From: Actinacidiphila fildesensis
GTDB taxonomy: Bacteria; Actinomycetota; Actinomycetes; Streptomycetales; Streptomycetaceae
Strand: one strand, 5' to 3'
Length of the DNA: 64,000 nucleotides
NCBI RefSeq assembly: GCF_042652185.1
Contig: NZ_JBHSIX010000007.1
Of this stretch, positions 1-7,344 are shown one piece after another. The notes beneath the pieces were generated by a model that was not told the origin of the DNA, made no database searches, and worked only from the letters and a program-made list of their open reading frames with translations. The position numbers were made by a program, and so were the translations under genes. Position 1 is the stretch's first letter. Every line of letters starts with the position of its first letter.

Positions 1-37
1 GAGAAGCTCGGCCGGTTTCCGGTCCATGTCCGTCTGG

Positions 38-54
38 CCCCGCACATCGCGGGG
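38..54. other. Small hairpin upstream of the first gene
   Basis: CCCCGC and GCGGGG form a 6-bp perfect stem around a 5-nt loop. The hairpin ends 6 nt before the ribosome binding site of the 130-aa gene. It has no T-run, so it may be a 5' leader structure rather than a terminator. Confidence 0.3.
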
Positions 55-71
55 TCACGAGAGGAGTACCC

Positions 72-464
72 ATGTCGCTCGACGTCTCACCGGCCCTCCT
101 CGAACAGGCCGAGCGAGGCGAGGTCGACGAGAAGGAATTCGTCGACTGCGTCCGGACCTCCCTGCCGTACGCATGGGAGATGATCAGTTCACTGGTGGCG
201 CAACTCAAGGTTGACGGTGGTTCCTTCGCCGACAACCAGGTGCCGCCGCCGGACGAACAGGCGCGCGGTCAACTGCTGCGCGCGCTGGCGAGTGACGCGA
301 TACGCGGTGCCCTGCAGCGCCATTTCGGGGTCCGACTCGCGTTCCAGAACTGCCACCGGGTAGCGGTTTTCCCGCTCGACCCGGCCGTTGACGGGAGTTA
401 CGGGAAGTTTACATCCGTTCGCTCCCAACTGCTCAACCAGTCACCGGAGTTCAGGGACTGCTGA
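72..464 (+). CDS. SCO5389-family conserved protein, 130 aa
   Basis: Small soluble protein of unknown function. The sequence resembles a family conserved across Streptomyces that I associate with the name SCO5389 family. GAGGAG lies 5 nt upstream of the ATG, which fixes the start. It has no signal peptide or membrane segment. The N-terminal half is acidic and includes a conserved-looking patch (YAWEMISSLVAQL), and a basic stretch (residues about 75-100) contains LQRHFGVRLAF. It is convergent with the oxidoreductase gene that ends 39 bp downstream. No enzymatic motif was seen, so no function is assigned. Family recognition is from memory and not checked by a search. Confidence 0.8.
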   Translation: MSLDVSPALLEQAERGEVDEKEFVDCVRTSLPYAWEMISSLVAQLKVDGGSFADNQVPPPDEQARGQLLRALASDAIRGALQRHFGVRLAFQNCHRVAVFPLDPAVDGSYGKFTSVRSQLLNQSPEFRDC

Positions 465-503
465 TCCTCGTGTGACAGCGGTTCACGTGCTCCCGCCTCC
501 GGT

Positions 504-1532
504 TCAGGCCAATTGCGGGAGCACGTCGCTGCCCAGTCGCATGACGTTCTCCTCGGTGACAGCCAGATCTCCCGAACCCTCCACCAGCAGTGCGAAGCGG
601 GTGATCCCGGTCCGCTCGGAGGTGGCCGCCAGCCGGTCGGCGCAGAGCTGGGCCGTACCCACCGGGTGGAGATCGCAGAGCAACTCCGTGTAGCTGAGCG
701 GGTTCCGCATCGCGCGGGCGCTGCCGTCCACGGTCTGATGGGCCGCCAGCCCGCGTTGCAGCCAGCCGGGCATCGCCTTGACCAGCGCCTCGACCGCGTC
801 CTCACGGCTGTCGGCGATCTGGACGACGCCCGCCGACACATGTTCGGCGCCGGCCGCCGCGACGACCTCGGGGGAGAGCCCCGCGGCCCGCGCCGTGAGC
901 TGCCAGAGCTCGACCATCCCGGCCTTCTCCTCGTCGCCGCAGTGCATCCCGAGCAGCATCGGCAGACCGCGTTCCGCGGCCAGCCGGACGGAGTTGGGGG
1001 AGGTGCAGGCGACCACCACCGGGGGTCCCGGCTCGTCGAGCTCGTCGGGGCGCGGGACGACGGGCACCTCGCGGAACGCGTAGCGCGGCCCGTCCGCCCC
1101 GACCCGGGGCTCGCGCAGCCAGCGCATCAGCAGGTCGAGTGATTCCGGGAAGCCGTGCTCGAAGGCCTCGATGCCGGCGCCGAAGACCTCCAGGTCCACC
1201 CAGGGGCCGCCGCGCCCGACACCGAGGGTGAAACGGCCGCCGGAGGCTATGTGCAGCAGTGCCGCCTGCTCGCCGAGCGCCACCGGATGGGCGGTCGGCA
1301 ACACGCTGACCGCCGTGCCGACCCCGATGGTGCTGGTGCGACCCAGCAGAAACGCAGCGAGCGTCACCGCGGACGGGCAGACTCCGTACGGAACGAAATG
1401 GTGCTCGGCCAGCCATACGGCGTCCAGCCCCGCGGACTCGGCCAGCTCGGCCGACCGTACGGCCCGGTGCAGCACCTCACCCTGGCCCTGGCCGGGGAAC
1501 TGAGCCGCGAGAACAAAAGTCCCAACACGCAT
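504..1532 (-). CDS. LLM-class flavin-dependent oxidoreductase (luciferase-like), 342 aa
   Basis: Predicted TIM-barrel monooxygenase of the bacterial luciferase-like family, using reduced FMN or F420. The substrate is unknown. The hallmark WLAEHHF motif lies near residues 40-46, followed by the family block ASGGRFTLGVGRGG near residues 135-148. The length of 342 aa is normal for the family. The start is supported by GAGGGA about 8 nt upstream of the ATG. It appears monocistronic and ends convergently with the 130-aa gene. The sequence does not show whether FMN or F420 is used. It is cytosolic, with no signal peptide. Confidence 0.88.
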   Translation of the reverse strand: MRVGTFVLAAQFPGQGQGEVLHRAVRSAELAESAGLDAVWLAEHHFVPYGVCPSAVTLAAFLLGRTSTIGVGTAVSVLPTAHPVALGEQAALLHIASGGRFTLGVGRGGPWVDLEVFGAGIEAFEHGFPESLDLLMRWLREPRVGADGPRYAFREVPVVPRPDELDEPGPPVVVACTSPNSVRLAAERGLPMLLGMHCGDEEKAGMVELWQLTARAAGLSPEVVAAAGAEHVSAGVVQIADSREDAVEALVKAMPGWLQRGLAAHQTVDGSARAMRNPLSYTELLCDLHPVGTAQLCADRLAATSERTGITRFALLVEGSGDLAVTEENVMRLGSDVLPQLA

Positions 1533-1727
1533 TGGTCACTCCCTCCTCTACAGGCACTAACGCTTGACACGTGCCAAAGGCACGGCCTACCGCAGCGATT
1601 TCATGATTTTCGGCAGTGGATGTCGGACAGGGCCGGGTGGGAGCGGGATCGGAGGTACGTCCGCCTCATGACCCGCCGCGTACTCTGGGACGAGCTGCCC
1701 CGATCCGACCGAACCGCGAGGTGTCCC

Positions 1728-2054
1728 ATGTCGCCGCGTCGAAACCACCCGCGCGGTGGTGACAGCCCCGCCGACCGTCCCGGGGAGTCGGGTTCGGGCC
1801 GCGGCCCCGAGCGTACCGAGACCTGGCAGGGCGAGGAGTGGTCGGTTCGGCCGATCGCCGGAAGTGCCGCGGGCAAGAGCTACCGGTGCCCGGGCTGCGA
1901 CCAGGAGATTCCGCCCGCCGTCGGCCACTTGGTGGCCTGGCCGGAGTACGGCGGGGGCGTCGACGACCGCCGGCACTGGCACCGGGCGTGCTGGAACGCG
2001 AAAGACCGCCGCACCACGAGGGTGCAGCGGTCCCGTAACGCACCGCGCTACTGA
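1728..2054 (+). CDS. Conserved zinc-ribbon-like protein, 108 aa
   Basis: Short basic actinobacterial protein, often labelled ATP/GTP-binding in databases although no nucleotide-binding motif is visible. The first 25 residues are rich in Arg and Gly and probably disordered. A cysteine/histidine module follows: CPGC near residues 60-63, then HWHRACW about 35 residues later. This suggests a treble-clef or zinc-ribbon metal site. The C-terminus is basic (VQRSRNAPRY). I chose the internal ATG at 1728 because the upstream open frame is antisense to the oxidoreductase gene and this start gives the conserved MSPRR-type N-terminus. It is convergent with the permease gene 11 bp away. Confidence 0.75.
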   Translation: MSPRRNHPRGGDSPADRPGESGSGRGPERTETWQGEEWSVRPIAGSAAGKSYRCPGCDQEIPPAVGHLVAWPEYGGGVDDRRHWHRACWNAKDRRTTRVQRSRNAPRY

Positions 2055-2063
2055 AAAAAGCGC
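2045..2063. terminator. Weak bidirectional hairpin between convergent genes
   Basis: GCGCT and AGCGC flank an A-run, giving a short stem of 5 bp exactly at the junction of two convergent genes. It is only a weak terminator candidate. Confidence 0.3.
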
Positions 2064-2065
2064 TG

Positions 2066-2959
2066 TCAGACGTCGCGCTTGGCCAGTACCGCGTAGGCGC
2101 CGCCCAGGGCGATCGCCGTGATGATCGCCAGCAGCCCGAGGCCGGGCCAGCCGGTACTGGTGCCGCCGTCCATCGGGATCCGGTACATGGACGCGAGCCC
2201 GTTGAGCGCCGAGTACTTGATCAGGAAGTCGCGCAGCGAGTGCATGCTCTCGGCGAACATGAAGAGCGCGAGGATCAGCGGCAGCAGCACCACGCCCATC
2301 ATGGCCGTGATCGCGCCCGCCGAGTGCCGCAGCAGGGTGCCGATCGCCAGCGAGAGCAGACCGAGCAGCGCCACGAACAGACCGGCGCCGACGGTGGCGC
2401 CCAGCCACTGGCCGCCGTGGGCGACGACCTTGCCGGCCTCGATCGAATCCCGCATCACCGAGTCCTCGTAGGCGGAGGACGGGACCTTCTGGTCCGACAG
2501 GGCCGCGGAGTTGATGAGCGCGGTGATCCCGCAGGCCGCAGTCGTCGTCACGAACGACAGGCCGAAGAAGACGATCGCCTTGGCCGTGAGCACCCGGGAC
2601 CGGCTCGGGCAGGCGGTGAACGTCGTACGGATCATGCCGGTGCTGTACTCGGAGGTCACCACCAGGACGCCGAGGGTGATCACCGCGAGCTGGCCGAGCA
2701 TCAGCCCGAACAGGCCGCCGCTGAGCAGCGGCGCCCCGACGTAGTCGCTGTGGGTCATCGCCAGGGTCACCAGCATGCCGATGCCGATGACGACGGCGAG
2801 CATCACGCTGAGCGTCCACACCGTGGAGCGCACCGTGCGGATCTTCGTCCACTCGGACTTCAGCGCGTGCGCGAGCGTGGTGTTCTGCACCGGGATCGGC
2901 GACGTGTACTGCTGGGCGTACGCGTAGGGAGCGCCGGGGGCGGGGACGGGGGCGGTCAT
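2066..2959 (-). CDS. ABC-2 type transporter permease, 297 aa
   Basis: Membrane subunit of an ABC transporter, paired with the ATPase gene whose end it overlaps by 4 bp (ATGA). A cytoplasmic Ala/Pro-rich N-terminus of about 35 residues is followed by the motif SEWTKIRTVRSTVW, typical of ABC-2 permeases of this actinobacterial type. Six or so hydrophobic segments follow, near residues 50-72, 95-118, 140-165, 190-215, 220-245 and 270-290. The substrate is unknown. The second permease in this window carries the same motif, so the two pairs look like an old tandem duplication. Confidence 0.87.
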   Translation of the reverse strand: MTAPVPAPGAPYAYAQQYTSPIPVQNTTLAHALKSEWTKIRTVRSTVWTLSVMLAVVIGIGMLVTLAMTHSDYVGAPLLSGGLFGLMLGQLAVITLGVLVVTSEYSTGMIRTTFTACPSRSRVLTAKAIVFFGLSFVTTTAACGITALINSAALSDQKVPSSAYEDSVMRDSIEAGKVVAHGGQWLGATVGAGLFVALLGLLSLAIGTLLRHSAGAITAMMGVVLLPLILALFMFAESMHSLRDFLIKYSALNGLASMYRIPMDGGTSTGWPGLGLLAIITAIALGGAYAVLAKRDV

Positions 2960-4281
2960 CGGGCGTCCTCGCTGTCGGACTTGTTGAGGCTGGGAGCGGT
3001 GGGCGGCACCACGGGGGGCGCGGCGGGAGCGGCGGGAGCGGCCGGGGGAGCCGGCGCGGCCGGGGCGGCAGGCGCGACCGGCGGCTGCGCGGGCACGGCG
3101 GTGGTCGCCGCGTACGGCTGCGGCGGCGGTCCCGCCGGCTGCTGCCCGTACGGCTGCGCGTAGGGCTGGGCGGGCTGCGCCGACGGCTGGGTGTAGAGCT
3201 GCTGCTGGGCCTGCTGCGTGGGCGGATGACCCCAGCCGGCGGGCGCCTGCTGCTGGTAACCGGCCGGCGGGTAGCCGCCCTGCGGGTACTGCCCCTGCGG
3301 CGGGTAACCGGCCTGCTGGTACCCCTGCTGCGGGTGCGGGGCGGGCTGCTGCAGCCCCTGGCGCAGGTCCTCCGTGGAGCGGTAGTCCACCGCGCCGCTG
3401 GTCATCCGCATGTACGCCTCTTCCAGCGAGGCCTGGTGCGGCGACAGTTCCCAGAGGCGTACGTCGATCTCGTGCGCGAGGTCGCTGATCCGCGGCAGCT
3501 CCAGGCCGGTGACGCGCAGGGCGCCGTCCTGCTCGGGCTGCACGAGGCCGCCGGCCTCGCTGAGTGCCTTCGACAGCTTCTCGCGCATCCCGGCGTCGTC
3601 AGGGGTGCGGACCGTGGCGTGCGCGGTCGAGTTGCGGGCGATGAAGTCCTTGACGCTCATGTCGGCGAGCAGCTGCCCGCGGCCGATCACGATCAAGTGG
3701 TCGGCGGTCAGCGCCATCTCGCTCATCAGGTGGCTCGACACGAAGACAGTGCGGCCCTCGGCGGCGAGCTTCCGCATGAGGTTGCGGACCCAGAGGATGC
3801 CCTCGGGGTCCAGGCCGTTCACCGGTTCGTCGAAGAGCAGCACCTCGGGGTCGCCGAGCAGGGCGCCCGCTATGCCGAGCCGCTGGCCCATGCCGAGCGA
3901 GAAGCCCTTGGAGCGGCGCGACGCGACGTCCTGCAGCCCCACGACGCCCAGCACTTCGTCCACCCGGCGGGCCGGGATGCCGGACAGCTGCGCCAGGCAC
4001 AGCAGGTGCTGGCGCGCGCTGCGGCCGCCGTGCACCTTGGCGTCGAGGAGCGCACCGACCCTGCGGGGGGCGTTGGTCAGCTGCCGGTACGGCTGGCCGC
4101 CGATGGTGACACGGCCGGCCGACGGGTCGTCCAGGCCCAGGATCATCCGCATGGTGGTGGACTTGCCCGAACCGTTCGGTCCGAGGAAGCCGGTCACGGC
4201 GCCCGATCGGACCTGGAACGACAGGTTGTACACAGCCGTCTTGGCGCCATAGCGCTTGGTGAGGCCCGTTGCCTCGATCAT
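2956..4281 (-). CDS. ABC transporter ATP-binding protein with P/Q/A-rich tail, 441 aa
   Basis: ATPase subunit driving the adjacent ABC-2 permease. Walker A is GPNGSGKST at residues 34-42, the signature is FSLGMGQRL, and Walker B ends in FDEPVNGLDPEG. The H-loop lies in SSHLMSEM. The ATPase proper ends near residue 305. The last about 130 residues are a low-complexity tail of Pro, Gln, Gly and Tyr repeats (QGYQQAGYPPQG-like), then an Ala/Pro stretch and a charged end (NKSDSEDAR). The neighbouring paralogue lacks this tail. The gene starts a two-gene operon with the permease. The tail could mediate assembly or localisation, but that is inference. Confidence 0.9.
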   Translation of the reverse strand: MIEATGLTKRYGAKTAVYNLSFQVRSGAVTGFLGPNGSGKSTTMRMILGLDDPSAGRVTIGGQPYRQLTNAPRRVGALLDAKVHGGRSARQHLLCLAQLSGIPARRVDEVLGVVGLQDVASRRSKGFSLGMGQRLGIAGALLGDPEVLLFDEPVNGLDPEGILWVRNLMRKLAAEGRTVFVSSHLMSEMALTADHLIVIGRGQLLADMSVKDFIARNSTAHATVRTPDDAGMREKLSKALSEAGGLVQPEQDGALRVTGLELPRISDLAHEIDVRLWELSPHQASLEEAYMRMTSGAVDYRSTEDLRQGLQQPAPHPQQGYQQAGYPPQGQYPQGGYPPAGYQQQAPAGWGHPPTQQAQQQLYTQPSAQPAQPYAQPYGQQPAGPPPQPYAATTAVPAQPPVAPAAPAAPAPPAAPAAPAAPPVVPPTAPSLNKSDSEDAR

Positions 4282-4370
4282 GCTTGCCCCTCGCCTTCAA
4301 CCGGGGCACGTGCCCCCGTGAGGTTTAGGAGGCTACAGGGGCCCGAACGGTTCCAGCAGGGGTGTACTTC

Positions 4371-4390
4371 CGGTACCCGTGCCGGTACCG
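4371..4390. terminator. Inverted repeat between the two ABC operons
   Basis: CGGTACC and GGTACCG form a 7-bp perfect inverted repeat with a 6-nt spacer. It lies 2 bp beyond the stop of the second permease gene (minus strand) and before the other operon's leader. This is the expected position of a terminator. No clear T-run was seen. Confidence 0.4.
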
Positions 4391-4391
4391 C

Positions 4392-5165
4392 TCACGCGTC
4401 ACGGTTCTTGAGAATCAGATATCCGCCGAGCAGCGCGGCCACCACCCATGCCGCCATGATCGCGAATCCGGCCCAGGGGCCGTACGGCGCGGCGTTGTCG
4501 CCCACCTGCACCACGGTGGTGATCTGGCGGCCTGCCTGGTCGGGGAAGTACTTCGCCACCGTCTTCACCTTCGGCACCGCCGACAGGATCGGCGAGACGA
4601 GGAAGAAGAACGGCATCAGGATGCCCAGCCCGAGCATCGGGCTGCGCAGCATCGTGGCGACGCCCACGCAGAACAGCACCAGGAGCGTCATGTAGAGGCC
4701 GGTGCCGATCACCGCGCGCAGGACGCCGGGGTCGCCGATCGACGCTTTGTGGCTGCCGAGCAGCGACTGGCCGAGGAAGAACGAGATGAAACTGGTGGCC
4801 ATGCCGACCACCAGGGCGAGCGCTCCGGCGACGGCGACCTTGGAGAAGTAGAACGAGGCACGCTGCGGGACCGCCGCGAGCGAGGTACGGATCATGCCCG
4901 AGCTGTACTCGCTCGCGATCACCAGGACACCGAAGACGACCAGTGCGAGCTGGCCGAGCAGAATCCCGGCGAAGCTGGTGCCCGTGGGGTCGAAGGTGAG
5001 CTTCTCCTCTGCGGAGAAGGTCTTGAACTGGCTGTTCACCACTGCGCAGATGATCGCGCTGAAGGCGACGGTGACGAGGAACGCCAGCGCCAGCGTCCAC
5101 ACCGTGGACCGTACCGTCCTGATCTTGGTCCATTCCGACTGCAGGACCGCGCCGGGAGCCGCCAT
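4392..5165 (-). CDS. ABC-2 type transporter permease, 257 aa
   Basis: Membrane subunit paired with the upstream ATPase gene. The start is the ATG at 5165, 2 bp after that ATPase's stop, giving MAAPGAVLQSEWTKIRTVRS. The upstream in-frame extension overlaps the ATPase gene in another frame and was rejected. It shares the SEWTKIRTVRSTVW motif with the other permease in the window. Hydrophobic segments lie near residues 25-48, 75-98, 120-145, 160-185, 190-210 and 230-250. The two genes are almost certainly co-transcribed. The substrate is unknown. Confidence 0.87.
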   Translation of the reverse strand: MAAPGAVLQSEWTKIRTVRSTVWTLALAFLVTVAFSAIICAVVNSQFKTFSAEEKLTFDPTGTSFAGILLGQLALVVFGVLVIASEYSSGMIRTSLAAVPQRASFYFSKVAVAGALALVVGMATSFISFFLGQSLLGSHKASIGDPGVLRAVIGTGLYMTLLVLFCVGVATMLRSPMLGLGILMPFFFLVSPILSAVPKVKTVAKYFPDQAGRQITTVVQVGDNAAPYGPWAGFAIMAAWVVAALLGGYLILKNRDA

Positions 5166-5167
5166 GG

Positions 5168-6187
5168 TCAGGACTCCTTTCCGGTGCTGGGGGTGCTGTC
5201 CTTGCCGCCGGACCAGCCGGCGCCCCACTGCGGGGCGGCGCCGTCCGTGACGGGTACCGCACCGGCCGGGTCGCCGGCGAGGTGCCCGCCCGCGTGGTAT
5301 TCCACCGAGTCGGCGGTGAGCTGCATGAACGCTTCCTCCAGTGAGGCCCGCTGCGGGCTCAGCTCGTGCAGGGTCAGCTGGTGCTTCGCGGCCAGCTCGC
5401 CGATCCGCGCGGGATCGCCGCCCTCGATCTCGAAGGAGCCGTCGCCGGTGACCACCGGGGTGATCTGCGCGGCGGCCAGCGCGTCCCGCAGCCGTTCCGG
5501 ATCAGGGGTCCTGACCCGGACGTACGAGCGGGAGTTCATCGCGATGAAGTCGGCCATCGAGGTGTCCGCGAGCAGCCGGCCCTGGCCGATGACGACCAGG
5601 TGCTCGGCGGTCAGCGCCATCTCGCTCATCAGGTGGCTGGAGACGAAGACCGTACGCCCCTGGGCGGCCAGATCCTTCATCAGATTGCGGATCCAGTGGA
5701 TGCCCTCGGGGTCGAGCCCGTTGACCGGCTCGTCGAACATCAGGATCTCGGGGTCACCGAGCAGGGCGCCCGCGATGCCGAGCCGCTGGCCCATCCCCAG
5801 GGAGAAGCCCTTGGACCGCTTCTGGGCGACCGAGGACAGGCCAACGGTCTCCAGCACCTCGGCGACCCGGGTGGCCGGAATGCGGTTGGACTGCGCGAGG
5901 CACAGCAGGTGGTTGTACGCGGTGCGGCCGCCGTGGATGGCCTTCGCGTCCAGGAGGGCGCCGATGTACTTGAACGGCTCGTTCAGGTCCCGGTAGTGCT
6001 TTCCGTCGATGCGCACATCACCCGCGGTCGGGTTGTCCAGGTCCAGCATCATGCGCATGGTCGTGGACTTGCCCGCGCCGTTCGGCCCGAGGAAGCCGGT
6101 CACCACGCCGGGGCGCACGGTGAACGTGAGGTGGTCGACAGCGGTCTTGTCCCCGTACCGCTTGGTGAGCCCCTGCAGTTCAATCAT
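5168..6187 (-). CDS. ABC transporter ATP-binding protein, 339 aa
   Basis: ATPase of the second ABC-2 pair. Walker A is GPNGAGKST at residues 34-42, the signature is FSLGMGQRL, and Walker B is FDEPVNGLDPEG. The start ATG at 6187 aligns exactly with its paralogue (MIELQGLTKRYG versus MIEATGLTKRYG). The longer upstream extension runs through a transcription terminator and was rejected. The C-terminus is short and ordinary, unlike the tailed paralogue. It lies downstream of the filP terminator and forms an operon with the permease gene that follows. Confidence 0.9.
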   Translation of the reverse strand: MIELQGLTKRYGDKTAVDHLTFTVRPGVVTGFLGPNGAGKSTTMRMMLDLDNPTAGDVRIDGKHYRDLNEPFKYIGALLDAKAIHGGRTAYNHLLCLAQSNRIPATRVAEVLETVGLSSVAQKRSKGFSLGMGQRLGIAGALLGDPEILMFDEPVNGLDPEGIHWIRNLMKDLAAQGRTVFVSSHLMSEMALTAEHLVVIGQGRLLADTSMADFIAMNSRSYVRVRTPDPERLRDALAAAQITPVVTGDGSFEIEGGDPARIGELAAKHQLTLHELSPQRASLEEAFMQLTADSVEYHAGGHLAGDPAGAVPVTDGAAPQWGAGWSGGKDSTPSTGKES

Positions 6188-6225
6188 TGTCCCAACGTAA
6201 TGTCCGCCCGGACGCCCGTCACGCC

Positions 6226-6254
6226 AAAAACCCCCATCCGAGGAGGACGGGGGC
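6226..6254 (-). terminator. Rho-independent terminator of filP
   Basis: Read on the minus strand, GGCCCCCGTCC-type left and GGATGGGGG right arms form a 9-bp stem with one mismatch, followed directly by TTTTT. It lies 49 bp after the filP stop and upstream of the ABC operon start. This is the most textbook-like terminator in the window. Confidence 0.75.
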
Positions 6255-6302
6255 TTCTGGTGATGGGGGATCAGCGGGAGGGGTGTGCCCGCTTTTGTGG
6301 TG

Positions 6303-7241
6303 TTACCTGCTCTGCTGTGCCGGGACGCCGCGGGAGATCGGCTCCTCGTCGGCCGGGCCGGTGGCCGCGGCCACCGCCGCACCGGTGAGGGTGGCCAGCA
6401 TCTCGCGGACGTTGGTCAGCTGGGCGTTGATGCTGTCGCGGCGGTTGGTCAGCGCCGCCAGCTCGCGCTCGGACTCGCTGCGGATCCGGTCGGCCTTCGC
6501 GTTCGCGTCCGCGACGATGTCCTCGGACTGGCGCTGGGCCGTCTCCACCGTCTGGCGGGCGCGGCGCTCGGCGTCGGTACGGAGCTTCTCGGCCTCGAGG
6601 CGGAGCTGCTCGGCGCGGTGCTCGATCTCCGCCAGGCGCTTCTCGGCCTTGGCCTGACGCGACGCCAGGTCACGCTCGGACTGCTCGCGGCGCTTGGCCA
6701 GGTTCGTCTCGAAGTCGGCTGCGGCCTGGGCGGCCTTGGCACGGGTCTCCTCGAAGAGGGCGTCGGCCTCCTCGCGCTTGGCCTGGGCGTCCTTCTGGGC
6801 CTCGCCACGCAGCTGCGTGGAGTCGGACTTCGCCTTGTCGACGATCCGGGCGCCCTCGTCCTCGGCCTTGGACTTGCGGTCCGCGGCGAAGGTCTCGGCG
6901 TCGTTGCGCACCTGGTTGGCGGCGGACTCCGCGAGCTCGCGGTGCTGCTCGGCCGCGCGGCGGGCCTCCTCACGAAGGTCCTTCGCCTCCTCCTCGGCGA
7001 GGCGGAGGATCTTCTCGACGCGGGCGCCGAGGCCGGCGTACGACGGCTCCGCGTCGTTGACCTGCGCCTGCGCGTTCTGGGTCTCGAGGTGTAGCTCCTC
7101 GATGCGCTTCTCCAGCGCGGTGATCCGGGTCAGTGCGCTATCACGGTCGGCGACGAGCTTGGTGATGCGGTCGTCCACCTGACCGCGGTCATATCCGCGC
7201 CGAACGAGTTCGAAGCCGAAGGGGGAGGAGGTGTCACTCAT
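6303..7241 (-). CDS. filP: FilP, intermediate-filament-like coiled-coil protein, 312 aa
   Basis: Cytoskeletal protein of the hyphal tip. In Streptomyces, FilP forms filaments near growing poles and works with DivIVA and Scy. The first 30 residues (SSPFGFELVRRGYDRGQVDDRI) match the short DivIVA-like N-terminal motif. The remaining sequence is an almost uninterrupted coiled coil rich in Ala, Glu, Arg and Lys, to about residue 290. The length is near that of known FilP. The ATG at 7241 is followed by the conserved MSDTSSPFGFEL. It lies immediately downstream of scy on the same strand, as in other Streptomyces. A terminator separates it from the ABC genes. Confidence 0.95.
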   Translation of the reverse strand: MSDTSSPFGFELVRRGYDRGQVDDRITKLVADRDSALTRITALEKRIEELHLETQNAQAQVNDAEPSYAGLGARVEKILRLAEEEAKDLREEARRAAEQHRELAESAANQVRNDAETFAADRKSKAEDEGARIVDKAKSDSTQLRGEAQKDAQAKREEADALFEETRAKAAQAAADFETNLAKRREQSERDLASRQAKAEKRLAEIEHRAEQLRLEAEKLRTDAERRARQTVETAQRQSEDIVADANAKADRIRSESERELAALTNRRDSINAQLTNVREMLATLTGAAVAAATGPADEEPISRGVPAQQSR

Positions 7242-7344
7242 GGGGTTCCTGTCAATTCAGACCGGGTGAGGTGATAGAGGGAATCCTAGGGGCCCGGACG
7301 GCGTGTCACCGAGCCATTGCCTATTAGGTATGGAGAATGTCCGC

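Noticed and set aside
5228..6382. Longer in-frame extensions of the second ABC pair genes
   Set aside because: They run through the neighbouring gene or the filP terminator, lack family similarity, and the shorter starts align with paralogues.
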